From positions 1 through 35,999 of the forward strand of contig JAEDOA010000006.1 of assembly GCA_016302195.1 (NCBI GenBank): 35,999 bases of DNA, in the 5' to 3' direction. This DNA comes from Erysipelotrichaceae bacterium. Its GTDB lineage: Bacteria; Bacillota_I; Bacilli_A; Erysipelotrichales; Erysipelotrichaceae. Of the stretch, positions 6,336-14,747 are shown one piece after another; position 1 is the first letter of the stretch; every line of letters starts with the position of its first letter. The notes under the pieces were generated by a model. That model saw only the letters and a list, made by a program, of their open reading frames with translations, did no database searches and was not told the DNA's origin. A program made the translations under genes and the position numbers.

Positions 6336-8795
6336 ATGGCTTATTTTGGAAAGTTCTACTTAGACAAAGAGAAAGATATTCTTATAGAACTATATATTAA
6401 AAATCGAATGATGTCCTTCATTCTTAGAACGCCTAATCATCATACTGGAAACCTAATAACAAATCTAGCCAAAGTATTACAAGTTCCAATTAGTTTTGAT
6501 GAAAGTGGTTTGAAGATAATTCAAGGTGATATTCCCCGTTTTATCAAAGGAGATGGTCAAATAGTTTATGTTATGCGCTTAGCTGGAACAAAAATAGCGA
6601 ATATTTATCCAAGCGGTAAAATCGAGATTAATGCTACTATTCCGGCTATTTCCAAAACGTTAATGTCGCAAACCAAGCAATACGACTACGATATTACTAA
6701 GACGCTGATAAAATCATATGTTTTATCAGACGTAAAGCTTAGAACTGATATTCATACCCACGCCAATGCTACACTAACCGCTGATGTATTAATAGCTTTA
6801 GGCATTAAACACCAGATTAGATATCCATTATATTATATTAAAAAACTACAACTAAAGCTCTCTGAAAAGCAGAAACAGTTTATAGAACAAAGACGGCAAA
6901 TAACCATCAGCCAATTTGATAATTTAGACTTGAGCAGCAAATACGATAATCGTAAAGTCGACGATAACACATTTATCAATTTCGCTGACTTAATATTAAA
7001 TAATATTGAGAATTCTTCCTATAATATAAGTCGCATTAGAATCTCTTTATCATTATTAAAGGATTCTCAAGCAGTTTTTACCAACTTAGAAAAACTCTAT
7101 ATTTATCGTTATGTGTTTACCAAAGGTGTAAAATGTGATTACCTGGTTGACTACAGCAATCTCAACAAAATAACTGACATTGACATCTATAGCTATCTTG
7201 TAAAAATGCTAAAGGATTTAAACAACCATAATTATCGAAATAATACCCTATATCAGGACACTATCCTCTGGATTGGCAGAAGTTATCAACTACAACATGT
7301 AAAATATGTGGAGATATCTGATACAACCCTTGTTAAAAATGATGCTTCACTTGCTAGAATGTTAGATCAGCTTCACTATATCTTACCACTAGTGGAAAAG
7401 GAAACTGGAGTGATTATCCGTTTTTTGGCTGCCTTAAGACGTATACCTTTAACTATTGTTAAAGATAGCATTAGCGAAAATAACTATCTTGGTGAAAATC
7501 TTGAGGTTTTAAAGATCAGCAGCCAGGATCCCTACGTCGTAGGATGTGACTTTGTCGGAGAGGAAATAAATGATATTAGCGAGTTAAAAGAAGTAATTAG
7601 TGAAATTGTTCAGACAATTGCCTATAAAGACAAGTATTTCACTTTTAGAATCCATGCAGGAGAAAACGATATGTTGAAAAACAATATGGCTAAAGCCTTA
7701 AGTATTGTTGATCAAGCTCGTAAAGAAAATCAGCCTTATCCAATAGTTAGAATTGGTCATGGAATATATGGAGCTGACTTTACCACCAAAAAAGGTAAAC
7801 AGACTCTGCAGTTTATTAAAACCCATAATGTTATTCTCGAATTCCAATTAACAAGTAATGTTAGACTTAATAACATGACCTCTTTAAGAAAACATCCATT
7901 AAAAAAATACCTCAATTACGGTATTTATTGCGTACAAGGTTCTGATGGATGTGGTTTATATGGCACAGATAGTATCGATGAACAGCTTGCCTTACAAAAT
8001 TTGCTTGGTTTGACAAGCAGCGATTTTAAAAAGATGAAAAAAGCTGAAGATGTTGTAATAGATAGAGCAAAACATTACTTTAAAATCAAATCGAAACAGT
8101 TTGCTGTTAATGAGAATATATATGATTACTATATCAAAGCTTTATCATCCATCGAAAAAAGCAGACTCAAAAATTATCAAATAAAGAAATTACCTTCATA
8201 TCAGTTATTAAAGCCTTATATTAAAAATTTGCCATGGGATAAATTTCCAATTGTGTTAGCAGGAGGTAGTTTTTCTAACTCCAATTCAAAAAAACTAGGC
8301 GTACAGGAAAGAAAACTAATAGATTTGCTGCTTGAAAAGCTGAACCCGGATTTCTTCTACTTTATTATTGGTCACAAACTGGTTAGTTATGAAAAGTATT
8401 TAGTAGATAACAATAAAGGATTTGACATTTACAGTATAGTTCCTTCTTTAATCTCAAAGAGTAACTATAAATGCCTGATTAATGCCAATCTAAAAGGTAT
8501 TAAAATTTCCACTGAATCACAGGAAATGGGCATCTATAAATCCTTCAATTATGAAATATTTGAAAGAAGAGACTCAATAGTTCTCGCCTTATCAGGCAAC
8601 TTGGCAGTTGGAAATCTAGTACAGGAGGCAAGAAACGGAAAAGGAAAAGCCGATATTTATATTTCCAACAACTGTAAGACATTAAAAGAGAAAAGCGTTT
8701 CATTAAAGGGTTATGTCACAACAATTTACGACAGTCAGGATGTCGTAAACCAAATACTATCAAAACAATACAAGCTAGGAACCGAACTAAAATAG
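6336..8795 (+). CDS. Adenosine deaminase-like metallohydrolase with C-terminal Rossmann-like domain
   Basis: This 819-residue protein is more than twice the length of an ordinary adenosine deaminase (about 340). Positions count from the ATG at 6336, which has AGGAGG upstream. Residues about 1-130 are an unrecognised N-terminal domain. The central part has the deaminase metal and catalytic motifs in order: HTH in DIHTHANA (139-146), HAGE (440-443, catalytic glutamate), RIGHG (472-476), SNVRL (507-511) and GSDGCGLYGT (535-544), where GSD replaces the usual DDP. About 300 residues separate the first two motifs, longer than in simple deaminases. Residues about 634-804 look like a Rossmann fold (PIVLAGGSFS; later FERRDSIVLALSGNLAVG) resembling SLOG/DprA nucleotide-binding domains; this is inference. 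It is a single gene with its own terminator. It could be a purine deaminase with a regulatory domain or a nucleotide-targeting defence effector. The substrate is unknown. Confidence 0.7.
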   Translation: MAYFGKFYLDKEKDILIELYIKNRMMSFILRTPNHHTGNLITNLAKVLQVPISFDESGLKIIQGDIPRFIKGDGQIVYVMRLAGTKIANIYPSGKIEINATIPAISKTLMSQTKQYDYDITKTLIKSYVLSDVKLRTDIHTHANATLTADVLIALGIKHQIRYPLYYIKKLQLKLSEKQKQFIEQRRQITISQFDNLDLSSKYDNRKVDDNTFINFADLILNNIENSSYNISRIRISLSLLKDSQAVFTNLEKLYIYRYVFTKGVKCDYLVDYSNLNKITDIDIYSYLVKMLKDLNNHNYRNNTLYQDTILWIGRSYQLQHVKYVEISDTTLVKNDASLARMLDQLHYILPLVEKETGVIIRFLAALRRIPLTIVKDSISENNYLGENLEVLKISSQDPYVVGCDFVGEEINDISELKEVISEIVQTIAYKDKYFTFRIHAGENDMLKNNMAKALSIVDQARKENQPYPIVRIGHGIYGADFTTKKGKQTLQFIKTHNVILEFQLTSNVRLNNMTSLRKHPLKKYLNYGIYCVQGSDGCGLYGTDSIDEQLALQNLLGLTSSDFKKMKKAEDVVIDRAKHYFKIKSKQFAVNENIYDYYIKALSSIEKSRLKNYQIKKLPSYQLLKPYIKNLPWDKFPIVLAGGSFSNSNSKKLGVQERKLIDLLLEKLNPDFFYFIIGHKLVSYEKYLVDNNKGFDIYSIVPSLISKSNYKCLINANLKGIKISTESQEMGIYKSFNYEIFERRDSIVLALSGNLAVGNLVQEARNGKGKADIYISNNCKTLKEKSVSLKGYVTTIYDSQDVVNQILSKQYKLGTELK

Positions 8796-8820
8796 GCCAA
8801 TGAATAATCATTGACCTATT
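8791..8820. terminator. Bidirectional terminator between two convergent genes
   Basis: A 13-bp inverted repeat with one mismatch and an ATAA loop (8791-8803 with 8808-8820) contains the stop codons of both convergent genes. Only four T follow on either strand, so efficiency is uncertain. Confidence 0.6.
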
Positions 8821-9694
8821 TTCCTACTATTTTTTGATAACACTCTTCTCTACGGTCTCTAAATATGCCCCATTGAAGTCTTTGCTTTCTTATTTCATCA
8901 AAGTCAAACTGCTGATAAATAATCTGTTGTTTATCCCTGCTGGCCTTTTGAATTACTTCACCAGTAGCATCTGTAATAAAACTACTGCCATAGAATTCTA
9001 AAGAGCTATTTTGGTAGTTGTTTTCTTGACATCCAATAACTGTTTCTAAGCCAATTCGATTTGCTGCAACTACTGGTATGATATTTGTAGCACTATGACC
9101 TTGCATTACCCTTTGCCAATGGGCCTGACTATCGCATTGCAAAATAGGTTCACTGCCGATAGCGGTTGGGAATAAAATTATATCTGCACCAGATAAAGTT
9201 AGTATCCTTGCGGTTTCACAAAACCATTGATCCCAGCAAATTCCGATACCGATATTACCATATTTACTTTTGAAGACCTTAAATCCTGTATTGCCTGGGG
9301 TAAAGTAAAACTTTTCCTGATAAAAATGATCATCTGGTATGTGGGTTTTACGGTATACTCCCAGGATTTCTCCTGTTGCATCAATACAAGCAACAGAATT
9401 ATATAATACATTTCCATCTCTTTCATAGAAGCTAATCGGTAGAACTACATCGTACTGTTTAGCCAGTTCAACACCCATTTTTACTGATGGATGCTCATTT
9501 AATTCCATAGCATAGTCATAATAGTCATATCTTTTTTCCTGACAAAAATAAACTCTATCAAATAGCTCTGGCAGTAAAACAATCTTTGCTTGCTGTTTTG
9601 CGGCCTCGATAACAAAATTTCGAGCTTTTTCAAGATTATTTTGTTGATTATCATCACAACTCATTTGAATTGCTGCTACTTTAACATTGCTCAT
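8816..9694 (-). CDS. aguB: N-carbamoylputrescine amidase-like carbon-nitrogen hydrolase
   Basis: This nitrilase-superfamily enzyme probably hydrolyses N-carbamoylputrescine to putrescine, CO2 and ammonia in the cytoplasm, the last step of the agmatine route. The triad is visible: E43 in LLPELFDRVYF, K116 in YRKTHIPDD and C153 in GICWDQWF. CWDQWF and the following FYFTPG stretch are characteristic of the AguB branch. The length of 292 is normal. It lies last after the PotABCD genes, so uptake and synthesis of polyamines are joined. An 11-bp hairpin sits between potD and this gene and may lower its expression. No agmatine deiminase is present in the window. RBS AGAGGT supports the ATG at 9694. 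Confidence 0.85.
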   Translation of the reverse strand: MSNVKVAAIQMSCDDNQQNNLEKARNFVIEAAKQQAKIVLLPELFDRVYFCQEKRYDYYDYAMELNEHPSVKMGVELAKQYDVVLPISFYERDGNVLYNSVACIDATGEILGVYRKTHIPDDHFYQEKFYFTPGNTGFKVFKSKYGNIGIGICWDQWFCETARILTLSGADIILFPTAIGSEPILQCDSQAHWQRVMQGHSATNIIPVVAANRIGLETVIGCQENNYQNSSLEFYGSSFITDATGEVIQKASRDKQQIIYQQFDFDEIRKQRLQWGIFRDRREECYQKIVGK

Positions 9695-9707
9695 ATTTAC
9701 CTCTTTA

Positions 9708-9742
9708 TAAAATTACTATGGTGCTCTATGTACCATAGTAAT
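9708..9742 (-). terminator. Hairpin between potD and the amidase gene
   Basis: A perfect 11-bp stem (9712-9722 with 9732-9742) and a 9-base loop are followed on the minus strand by only four T. It is probably a partial terminator or a processing or stability hairpin within the polyamine operon. Confidence 0.55.
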
Positions 9743-9749
9743 AATTTTT

Positions 9750-10829
9750 TTAATTTCCTGCTTTGACATGAGTCCAAAGCTCACCTAAAGTTTTCTTTAG
9801 TGACTCATCATCATGATATTCTTCGTCTAATGGATAACCTGTACGAATCTTATAAGAACTAATATCCTTAAACTCTCCATTAGATAGTTCCTCTAAAGCT
9901 AGCTTGTTTCCTGAAGTATAACCTACATATAATGAGTTATCAATAGCCACTTCCTTTTCAAGGTTGAAATTAATCCAAGCATGAGCTAATTTAACATTTT
10001 TAGCATTCGATGGAATACACATAGCATCAGACCAGATATTTGTTCCTTGATAAGGCTCACAATATGCCATATCTTCATTCTCAGAAATAATATATGAAGC
10101 AGCACCACTATATACTACAGCTAATGCTTTTAAGCCATTTATCATATCATCATTTACTTCATCTGTAACATATCCTGGATTAACTTCTTTTCTTTGTTTC
10201 ATAAGTAAATCATAGCACTGTTGAATCTCATTTGGATCATTTGTATTTAATGAGAAGCCTAAAGCCTTCATTGCTGGCATAAAGTTATCTCTATCAGCAT
10301 CATACATGTATACCTGTCCTGCATACTTGCTGTCAAATAAGATATCCCAACCTTTTTCTTCTACTTCTTGAGGGTCAACTTTGGTTGTATCATAAACAAT
10401 TCCTACTGTACCTTGGAAATATGGAATTGAATATGAATGGTCTGGATCATAGTTTGGAGAATCAAGGTTATCTGCTATATTATCGATATTGGTAATTAAG
10501 CTTATATCCAATTTTTGAATCATATTTTCTTTGATTAAACGTTCTACCATATAATCACTTGGCACAATAATGTCATAACTATCACCACCAAGTAAAGTAG
10601 TGTACATTTCCTCATTTGAATCAAAAGTCTTATAATGAACTGTTACATTATATCTTCTTTCAAATTCATCAATAGTATTCTCTCCAATATACTCACCCCA
10701 GTTATAAACATATAGTTCATCTGAGCCAAATTCAGCAATTGGATCAAAATCGCTCTTTTCGCCTTTGTTGCATCCAACTAGAGGCAACACAAGCATAACT
10801 ACAAGTAAATAACAAATTATTTTTTTCAT
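9750..10829 (-). CDS. potD: Spermidine/putrescine-binding lipoprotein PotD
   Basis: This is the substrate-binding protein of the PotABCD polyamine importer, anchored outside the membrane. The signal peptide ends in a lipobox with C20 (VLPLVGC). The mature part begins with a short linker, then ELYVYNWGEYI, the PotD/PotF hallmark around the polyamine site. Also seen are GGDSYDIIVPSDYMV and SIPYFQGTVGI. The 359-residue length is normal. The ATG overlaps the potC stop (ATGA). It is the last transporter gene, ahead of the amidase. Discrimination between putrescine and spermidine cannot be read from the sequence. Confidence 0.93.
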   Translation of the reverse strand: MKKIICYLLVVMLVLPLVGCNKGEKSDFDPIAEFGSDELYVYNWGEYIGENTIDEFERRYNVTVHYKTFDSNEEMYTTLLGGDSYDIIVPSDYMVERLIKENMIQKLDISLITNIDNIADNLDSPNYDPDHSYSIPYFQGTVGIVYDTTKVDPQEVEEKGWDILFDSKYAGQVYMYDADRDNFMPAMKALGFSLNTNDPNEIQQCYDLLMKQRKEVNPGYVTDEVNDDMINGLKALAVVYSGAASYIISENEDMAYCEPYQGTNIWSDAMCIPSNAKNVKLAHAWINFNLEKEVAIDNSLYVGYTSGNKLALEELSNGEFKDISSYKIRTGYPLDEEYHDDESLKKTLGELWTHVKAGN

Positions 10830-11626
10830 TTTTCGAAACCCTCTTCTTTCTTTCTGTTTTTTATCATCGGAACAACGTTCATTAGAACTAGAACAATTGT
10901 AACAATCAATACAATAATTGTTGATAAAGCATTTATAGTAGGATTAATTCGCTTTATCGAAGAATAAACATAAATCGCAACGGTATTTACCGCAGGGCCT
11001 GATGTAAAGAAACTGATAACAAAATCATCAAAACTCATTGTAAATGCGATTAATGCTCCTGCTACTATACTGCTTTTTAATTGTGGAATGATAACTTTAG
11101 TTAAAGCCTGAAATGGTGTAGCTCCTAAATCAAGAGCGGCTTCAGCTAAATTATCATCTAATTGTCTTAGTCTTGGCATTACTGTCAATATTACATAAGG
11201 TATACAGAATACTATATGCGCTAGTAATATCGTTCCAAAACCCTTCTCTATACTTAAGGAAGTAAATAACAACATAAATCCAATTGCGGTAACAATATCT
11301 GGATTCATCATTGGTAAATCATTAACCTGTAAAACTACTTCTCTTAATACCTTCTTTGACTTTGATAAGCCGATTGCGGTTAATGTCCCTATTATTGTTG
11401 AAATTATAGTTGCTAATACCGCAATGATAATAGTGTAATAGATTGCCTCTCTAATGGTTCTTGTTTCAAACATTTTTTTATACCATTGTAGCGAGAAACC
11501 AGTAAATCTAGTTAAGCTCTTTGATTCATTAAAGCTAAACAACATTACATAGAAGATTGGAAGATAGAAGAATAACATAATTAACCAGACATAGCTTTTT
11601 GAGAAAAAACTTTTTACTTTGTTCAT
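10826..11626 (-). CDS. potC: Polyamine ABC transporter permease PotC
   Basis: This is one of two membrane permeases of the polyamine importer, 266 residues with about six hydrophobic segments. The cytoplasmic coupling loop that docks on PotA has the EAA motif, EAALDLGATPFQALTKVIIP. The N-terminus SYVWLIMLFFYLPIFYVMLF and a final segment followed by MIKNRKKEEG are typical of PotC. Its ATG overlaps the potB stop by one base and its stop overlaps the potD start by four, so translation is tightly coupled. Confidence 0.92.
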   Translation of the reverse strand: MNKVKSFFSKSYVWLIMLFFYLPIFYVMLFSFNESKSLTRFTGFSLQWYKKMFETRTIREAIYYTIIIAVLATIISTIIGTLTAIGLSKSKKVLREVVLQVNDLPMMNPDIVTAIGFMLLFTSLSIEKGFGTILLAHIVFCIPYVILTVMPRLRQLDDNLAEAALDLGATPFQALTKVIIPQLKSSIVAGALIAFTMSFDDFVISFFTSGPAVNTVAIYVYSSIKRINPTINALSTIIVLIVTIVLVLMNVVPMIKNRKKEEGFEK

Positions 11627-12408
11627 TATTCTTCGCCTCCAACTTTTTTATCTGCTTTCTTTGTAAAATACATGGATATGATAATAACCATTGCCATTAT
11701 TAAGCTTATAGCACTACCATAGTTCCAGTCTCCAACTGAAATAAAGTAATTTTCAATTAGATTTCCAATTAAGACATATTCTCCTCCTCCCAATAGTTTT
11801 GGAATAAAGAAGCTACTTACTGCAGGTAAAAATACTAATGTTATACCGGAAATAATGCCAGGAATTGATAGTGGTAACACTACTCTTAAAAATGTTTGAA
11901 CGTTATTAGCCCCTAAATCATTAGCAGCAACAATCAGGTTTTTATCAAGCTTACTCAATGAAGCATGGATTTGCAATATCATAAATGGTAAAAAGTTGTA
12001 AACCATTCCAATCATTACTTTAATTTGAGAACTCATATCAGTGAATGATAGAATTCCTTTCCAGGCATATGTTCTAATAAGCATGTTGATCCACATTGGC
12101 AAAGTGATTAACAAAATGAAGAATGCCTGCTTTTTTTCATCCATCTTAGCAATAAAATAGGCTGCTGGATAACCAAGCAATAAACAAACCACAGTTGTCA
12201 TAAAGGCAATCTTTAATGAACGCCATAATACTGCGGGGAAAATAGAATCACTGAAAAATTTCGCAAAGTTTTCTAAAGTGAAATTTAACATTAATACACT
12301 ATTTCCCTGTTTTGTAAAAGCATATAGTAATATCAAGATCATTGGTGCCACTACAAAGGCTAATAACCAGCCGATGTAAGGCCAACACATTTTTGAAAAA
12401 CTCTTCAT
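11626..12408 (-). CDS. potB: Polyamine ABC transporter permease PotB
   Basis: This is the partner permease of PotC, 260 residues with about six hydrophobic segments (first at roughly 10-32). The coupling motif is AANDLGANNVQTFLRVVLPL. The segment ITLPMWINMLIRTYAWKGIL is a strong PotB/PotH signature. It lies 3 bases after potA and overlaps potC by one base, in the order A-B-C-D usual for this system. Confidence 0.92.
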   Translation of the reverse strand: MKSFSKMCWPYIGWLLAFVVAPMILILLYAFTKQGNSVLMLNFTLENFAKFFSDSIFPAVLWRSLKIAFMTTVVCLLLGYPAAYFIAKMDEKKQAFFILLITLPMWINMLIRTYAWKGILSFTDMSSQIKVMIGMVYNFLPFMILQIHASLSKLDKNLIVAANDLGANNVQTFLRVVLPLSIPGIISGITLVFLPAVSSFFIPKLLGGGEYVLIGNLIENYFISVGDWNYGSAISLIMAMVIIISMYFTKKADKKVGGEE

Positions 12409-12411
12409 TGA

Positions 12412-13980
12412 CTAATACCCCATCTTGCTCATAACATGAATATCCTCAGGATCAAATGTGATATCCACTTTCTTTCCTTCAGTCACATTTTTAGTTGTAT
12501 GTACCTTAAATTGATGTCCTTGGACTGCATAAGTGATCTTGTAGTCACCTAATTCGATATTCTCTTCATCGAAATCATAAATAACATCATAGATTTCAAT
12601 TGGAACTGAAGTTTGTAAATCCCAGGCTTCTGCTTTAGCCCAGATGCATAAGTCTGTATCCAAAGCTACTGATTCGCTTAATTCCTCTGGTGTAATAAAG
12701 AAGTCAAATGCCGCTACACCAACACCTTGCTTCTCATCTTCTGTATATTTTGGCTCAATAACATATGCTTTAATTGTTATGCTTGTGCCTTTGGAAGTAG
12801 AGAATGTCACTTCATATGTTCCTGGTTTTTGTTGAATATCATATTCTACTGTATGTAAAGATAGTAGTTCATCATCTTCATCCCAAGCCTGAGCGTTTGC
12901 ACGAGCAATTACTTCAACATCTGATAATTTTTCAACGTCTTCTAAATCCATAAAGAAGTCATTTGCTGAAATCTTTTCCCCCTGTTGCTCGTTAGAGAAA
13001 TCATGGTTTCCAATTACATGCATTGTTACTGTTTTTGAAGCACCTGAAACAGTTTGCACCATAACTTCATTATGAACACCCTTAAATAGCACTGATTTAA
13101 CTTCACCAGGTATCATACCTCTGCCTCTTGCTACAATTTCCAGATCCTCTGGTCTAATCATAACGTCAACTGGCTCATTTCTTCTAAACCCGAAATCAAC
13201 ACATTTATAGTCTTTATCATCAAAAGAAACCAAATAATCATCCTTCATAACTCCATCAAAAATATTACTTTCGCCAATAAATTTTGCTACATACTCATTT
13301 GCTGGTTCATTATATATCTCAGTTGGAGTACCAATTTGCATTATGTTGCCTTCTTTCATTACAACAATCTTATCAGACATAGTCAATGCCTCTTCCTGGT
13401 CATGAGTAACAAAGATGAATGTAATACCAACCTCTTGCTGAATTCTCTTTAGCTCGTACTGCATTTCTTTTCTTAAAGCTTTGTCTAATGCGCTTAATGG
13501 TTCATCTAATAATAATACATATGGTTCGTTTACTAATGCTCTAGCAATCGCAACACGTTGCTGCTGTCCACCTGAAAGTTGATTAATATTTCTTTCCCCA
13601 TAACCTTCCAAGCCAATTAAGGAAAGCATACGATTTACCTTTTGTTCGATGACGTCGTTGCTTTGTTTTTTTATTTTTAATCCAAAAGCGATATTGTCAT
13701 AAACATTTAAGTGTGGAAATAAAGCGTATTTCTGAAACACTGTGTTTATCTCTCTTTTATAGGCAGGTACCTGTTGAATATCTTTGCCATCAAAGATTAC
13801 CTCACCACTATCGGCATCTAAAAATCCACCTAAAATTCTCAACAAAGTAGTCTTTCCACAACCTGATGGACCTAATAATGTAACAAATTCATTTTCATAG
13901 ATATCCAGATTGATTCCCTTCAGAATAACCTGATTATCAAATGATTTTACGATGTTACGGAATTCAATTAGTTTCTTCAT
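12412..13980 (-). CDS. potA: Polyamine ABC transporter ATPase PotA with duplicated C-terminal insertion
   Basis: This ATPase powers PotBC. Walker A is GPSGCGKTT (37-45), the signature is LSGGQQ (135-140), Walker B is VLLLDEP (155-161) and the switch histidine is H193. At 522 residues it is about 150 longer than a usual PotA. The regulatory C-terminus starts normally (MIRPEDLEIV at 274-283; GEVKSVLFKGVHNEV) and ends normally (VDITFDPEDIHVMSK). Between them are two homologous units, about 317-402 and 402-497. Each has DFF early, an A-x-A-x-AWD motif (361-367 and 448-453 region) and a late G-(T/D)-Y-x-(V/I)-T strand. They look like small beta domains built into the TOBE region, perhaps for sensing. 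The reading frame is intact, so this is not a frameshift artefact. Confidence 0.92.
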   Translation of the reverse strand: MKKLIEFRNIVKSFDNQVILKGINLDIYENEFVTLLGPSGCGKTTLLRILGGFLDADSGEVIFDGKDIQQVPAYKREINTVFQKYALFPHLNVYDNIAFGLKIKKQSNDVIEQKVNRMLSLIGLEGYGERNINQLSGGQQQRVAIARALVNEPYVLLLDEPLSALDKALRKEMQYELKRIQQEVGITFIFVTHDQEEALTMSDKIVVMKEGNIMQIGTPTEIYNEPANEYVAKFIGESNIFDGVMKDDYLVSFDDKDYKCVDFGFRRNEPVDVMIRPEDLEIVARGRGMIPGEVKSVLFKGVHNEVMVQTVSGASKTVTMHVIGNHDFSNEQQGEKISANDFFMDLEDVEKLSDVEVIARANAQAWDEDDELLSLHTVEYDIQQKPGTYEVTFSTSKGTSITIKAYVIEPKYTEDEKQGVGVAAFDFFITPEELSESVALDTDLCIWAKAEAWDLQTSVPIEIYDVIYDFDEENIELGDYKITYAVQGHQFKVHTTKNVTEGKKVDITFDPEDIHVMSKMGY

Positions 13981-13992
13981 TTCCTTTTCCCC

Positions 13993-14532
13993 CTAGAATA
14001 TTGGTGGAGTAGATATCCACAATACTTTAGCAACACTGTTGCCTTTATTTACAATTTGATGTGCTGCATCACCTTTTATATAGAATGTCTCCCCTTTTTT
14101 TACGACATTGCTACTCTTATTTTCTATGTTTACTACACTTATTTTTCCTGCTATTACATAACCAAATTCCTGGCCTTTGTGAGGTAGTATCTCCTGACTT
14201 TTCCCATTAATCTGCAAGGTAATCATGATTGGGTCCATCTCATTTTTTTGAGAGTTAGGAACCAAGTAAGTTATTGACATATCTTCTTTTTCATCAACGA
14301 AATAGTCCTGTTCAGTAAAGACAATTTTGTCATTGATTTCCTCCTTGAAGAAATCAGCTAAGGATATACCTAATACCTCCACTATATCTTCTAATGTTGA
14401 AATAGATGGCGAGGTTAGATCTCTTTCTAGTTGTGATAAGAAACCTTTTGTTAGTTCAGTTCTTGAAGCCAAATCTTCCAAAGTAAGTCCATTTTTTACT
14501 CTTAACTGTTTAACTCTTTTTCCTATATCCAT
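13993..14532 (-). CDS. XRE-family regulator with C-terminal cupin
   Basis: This 179-residue protein has an N-terminal helix-turn-helix (about 6-60; LTLEDLASRTELTKGFLSQL at 16-35) and a C-terminal cupin barrel (about 105-175; LPHKGQEFGYVIAGK and GETFYIKGDAAHQI). Such HTH-cupin proteins, of the PuuR type, often control polyamine or amino-acid genes with the ligand bound in the cupin. It is the first gene of the pot operon, 12 bases before potA, so it probably regulates its own transcript in response to polyamine. RBS AGAGGTGA supports the ATG at 14532. Confidence 0.88.
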   Translation of the reverse strand: MDIGKRVKQLRVKNGLTLEDLASRTELTKGFLSQLERDLTSPSISTLEDIVEVLGISLADFFKEEINDKIVFTEQDYFVDEKEDMSITYLVPNSQKNEMDPIMITLQINGKSQEILPHKGQEFGYVIAGKISVVNIENKSSNVVKKGETFYIKGDAAHQIVNKGNSVAKVLWISTPPIF

Positions 14533-14556
14533 TCATCTCACCTCTTATAGTTAAGT

Positions 14557-14565
14557 TTTACTAAA
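14557..14565. promoter_or_regulatory. Candidate operator 1 of the pot operon
   Basis: TTTACTAAA, a small dyad (TTTA-N-TAAA), lies between the promoter and the regulator start. The same 9-mer on the other strand is at 14656-14664. AT-rich background makes chance possible. Confidence 0.3.
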
Positions 14566-14591
14566 CATTTTGTTAAATAACAAACACATAT

Positions 14592-14619
14592 ATTATATAT
14601 TAATTTCACACCATTTCAA
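14592..14619 (-). promoter_or_regulatory. Promoter of the regulator-potABCD operon
   Basis: On the minus strand TTGAAA (14614-14619) and a perfect TATAAT (14592-14597) are 16 bases apart, giving a leader of roughly 50 bases before the regulator ATG. Confidence 0.65.
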
Positions 14620-14655
14620 TATATAAGTTAAATATTTTTTAATTATTTTTTTACT

Positions 14656-14664
14656 TTTAGTAAA
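14656..14664. promoter_or_regulatory. Candidate operator 2 of the pot operon
   Basis: TTTAGTAAA, the reverse complement of operator 1, lies 99 bases from it and upstream of the -35 element. Two flanking sites would allow looping, but this is inference. Confidence 0.28.
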
Positions 14665-14710
14665 CTTTTATATCTTTTAATCTAATAATGATGCTCCTTC
14701 TATACTCAGA

Positions 14711-14739
14711 AAAAAAGACTGAAATGCATCAGTCTTTTT
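14711..14739 (-). terminator. Intrinsic terminator after the lipoprotein gene
   Basis: AGACTGA and TCAGTCT form the core stem with extra A-T pairs, followed on the minus strand by seven T, just after the lipoprotein stop at 14748. Confidence 0.85.
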
Positions 14740-14747
14740 GCCAATAA

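Noticed and set aside
9199..9426. 75-residue minus-strand frame inside the amidase gene
   Set aside because: It is an out-of-frame shadow of the amidase; the enclosing frame has the full catalytic triad.
12412..13010. Frameshift or gene fusion artefact making PotA long
   Set aside because: The frame is continuous, the normal C-terminal end follows the insertion, and the two inserted units are homologous to each other.
14533..14591. Riboswitch in the leader of the pot operon
   Set aside because: The leader is only about 50 bases and has no extended pairing or terminator/antiterminator choice; an HTH-cupin regulator is encoded directly after it.
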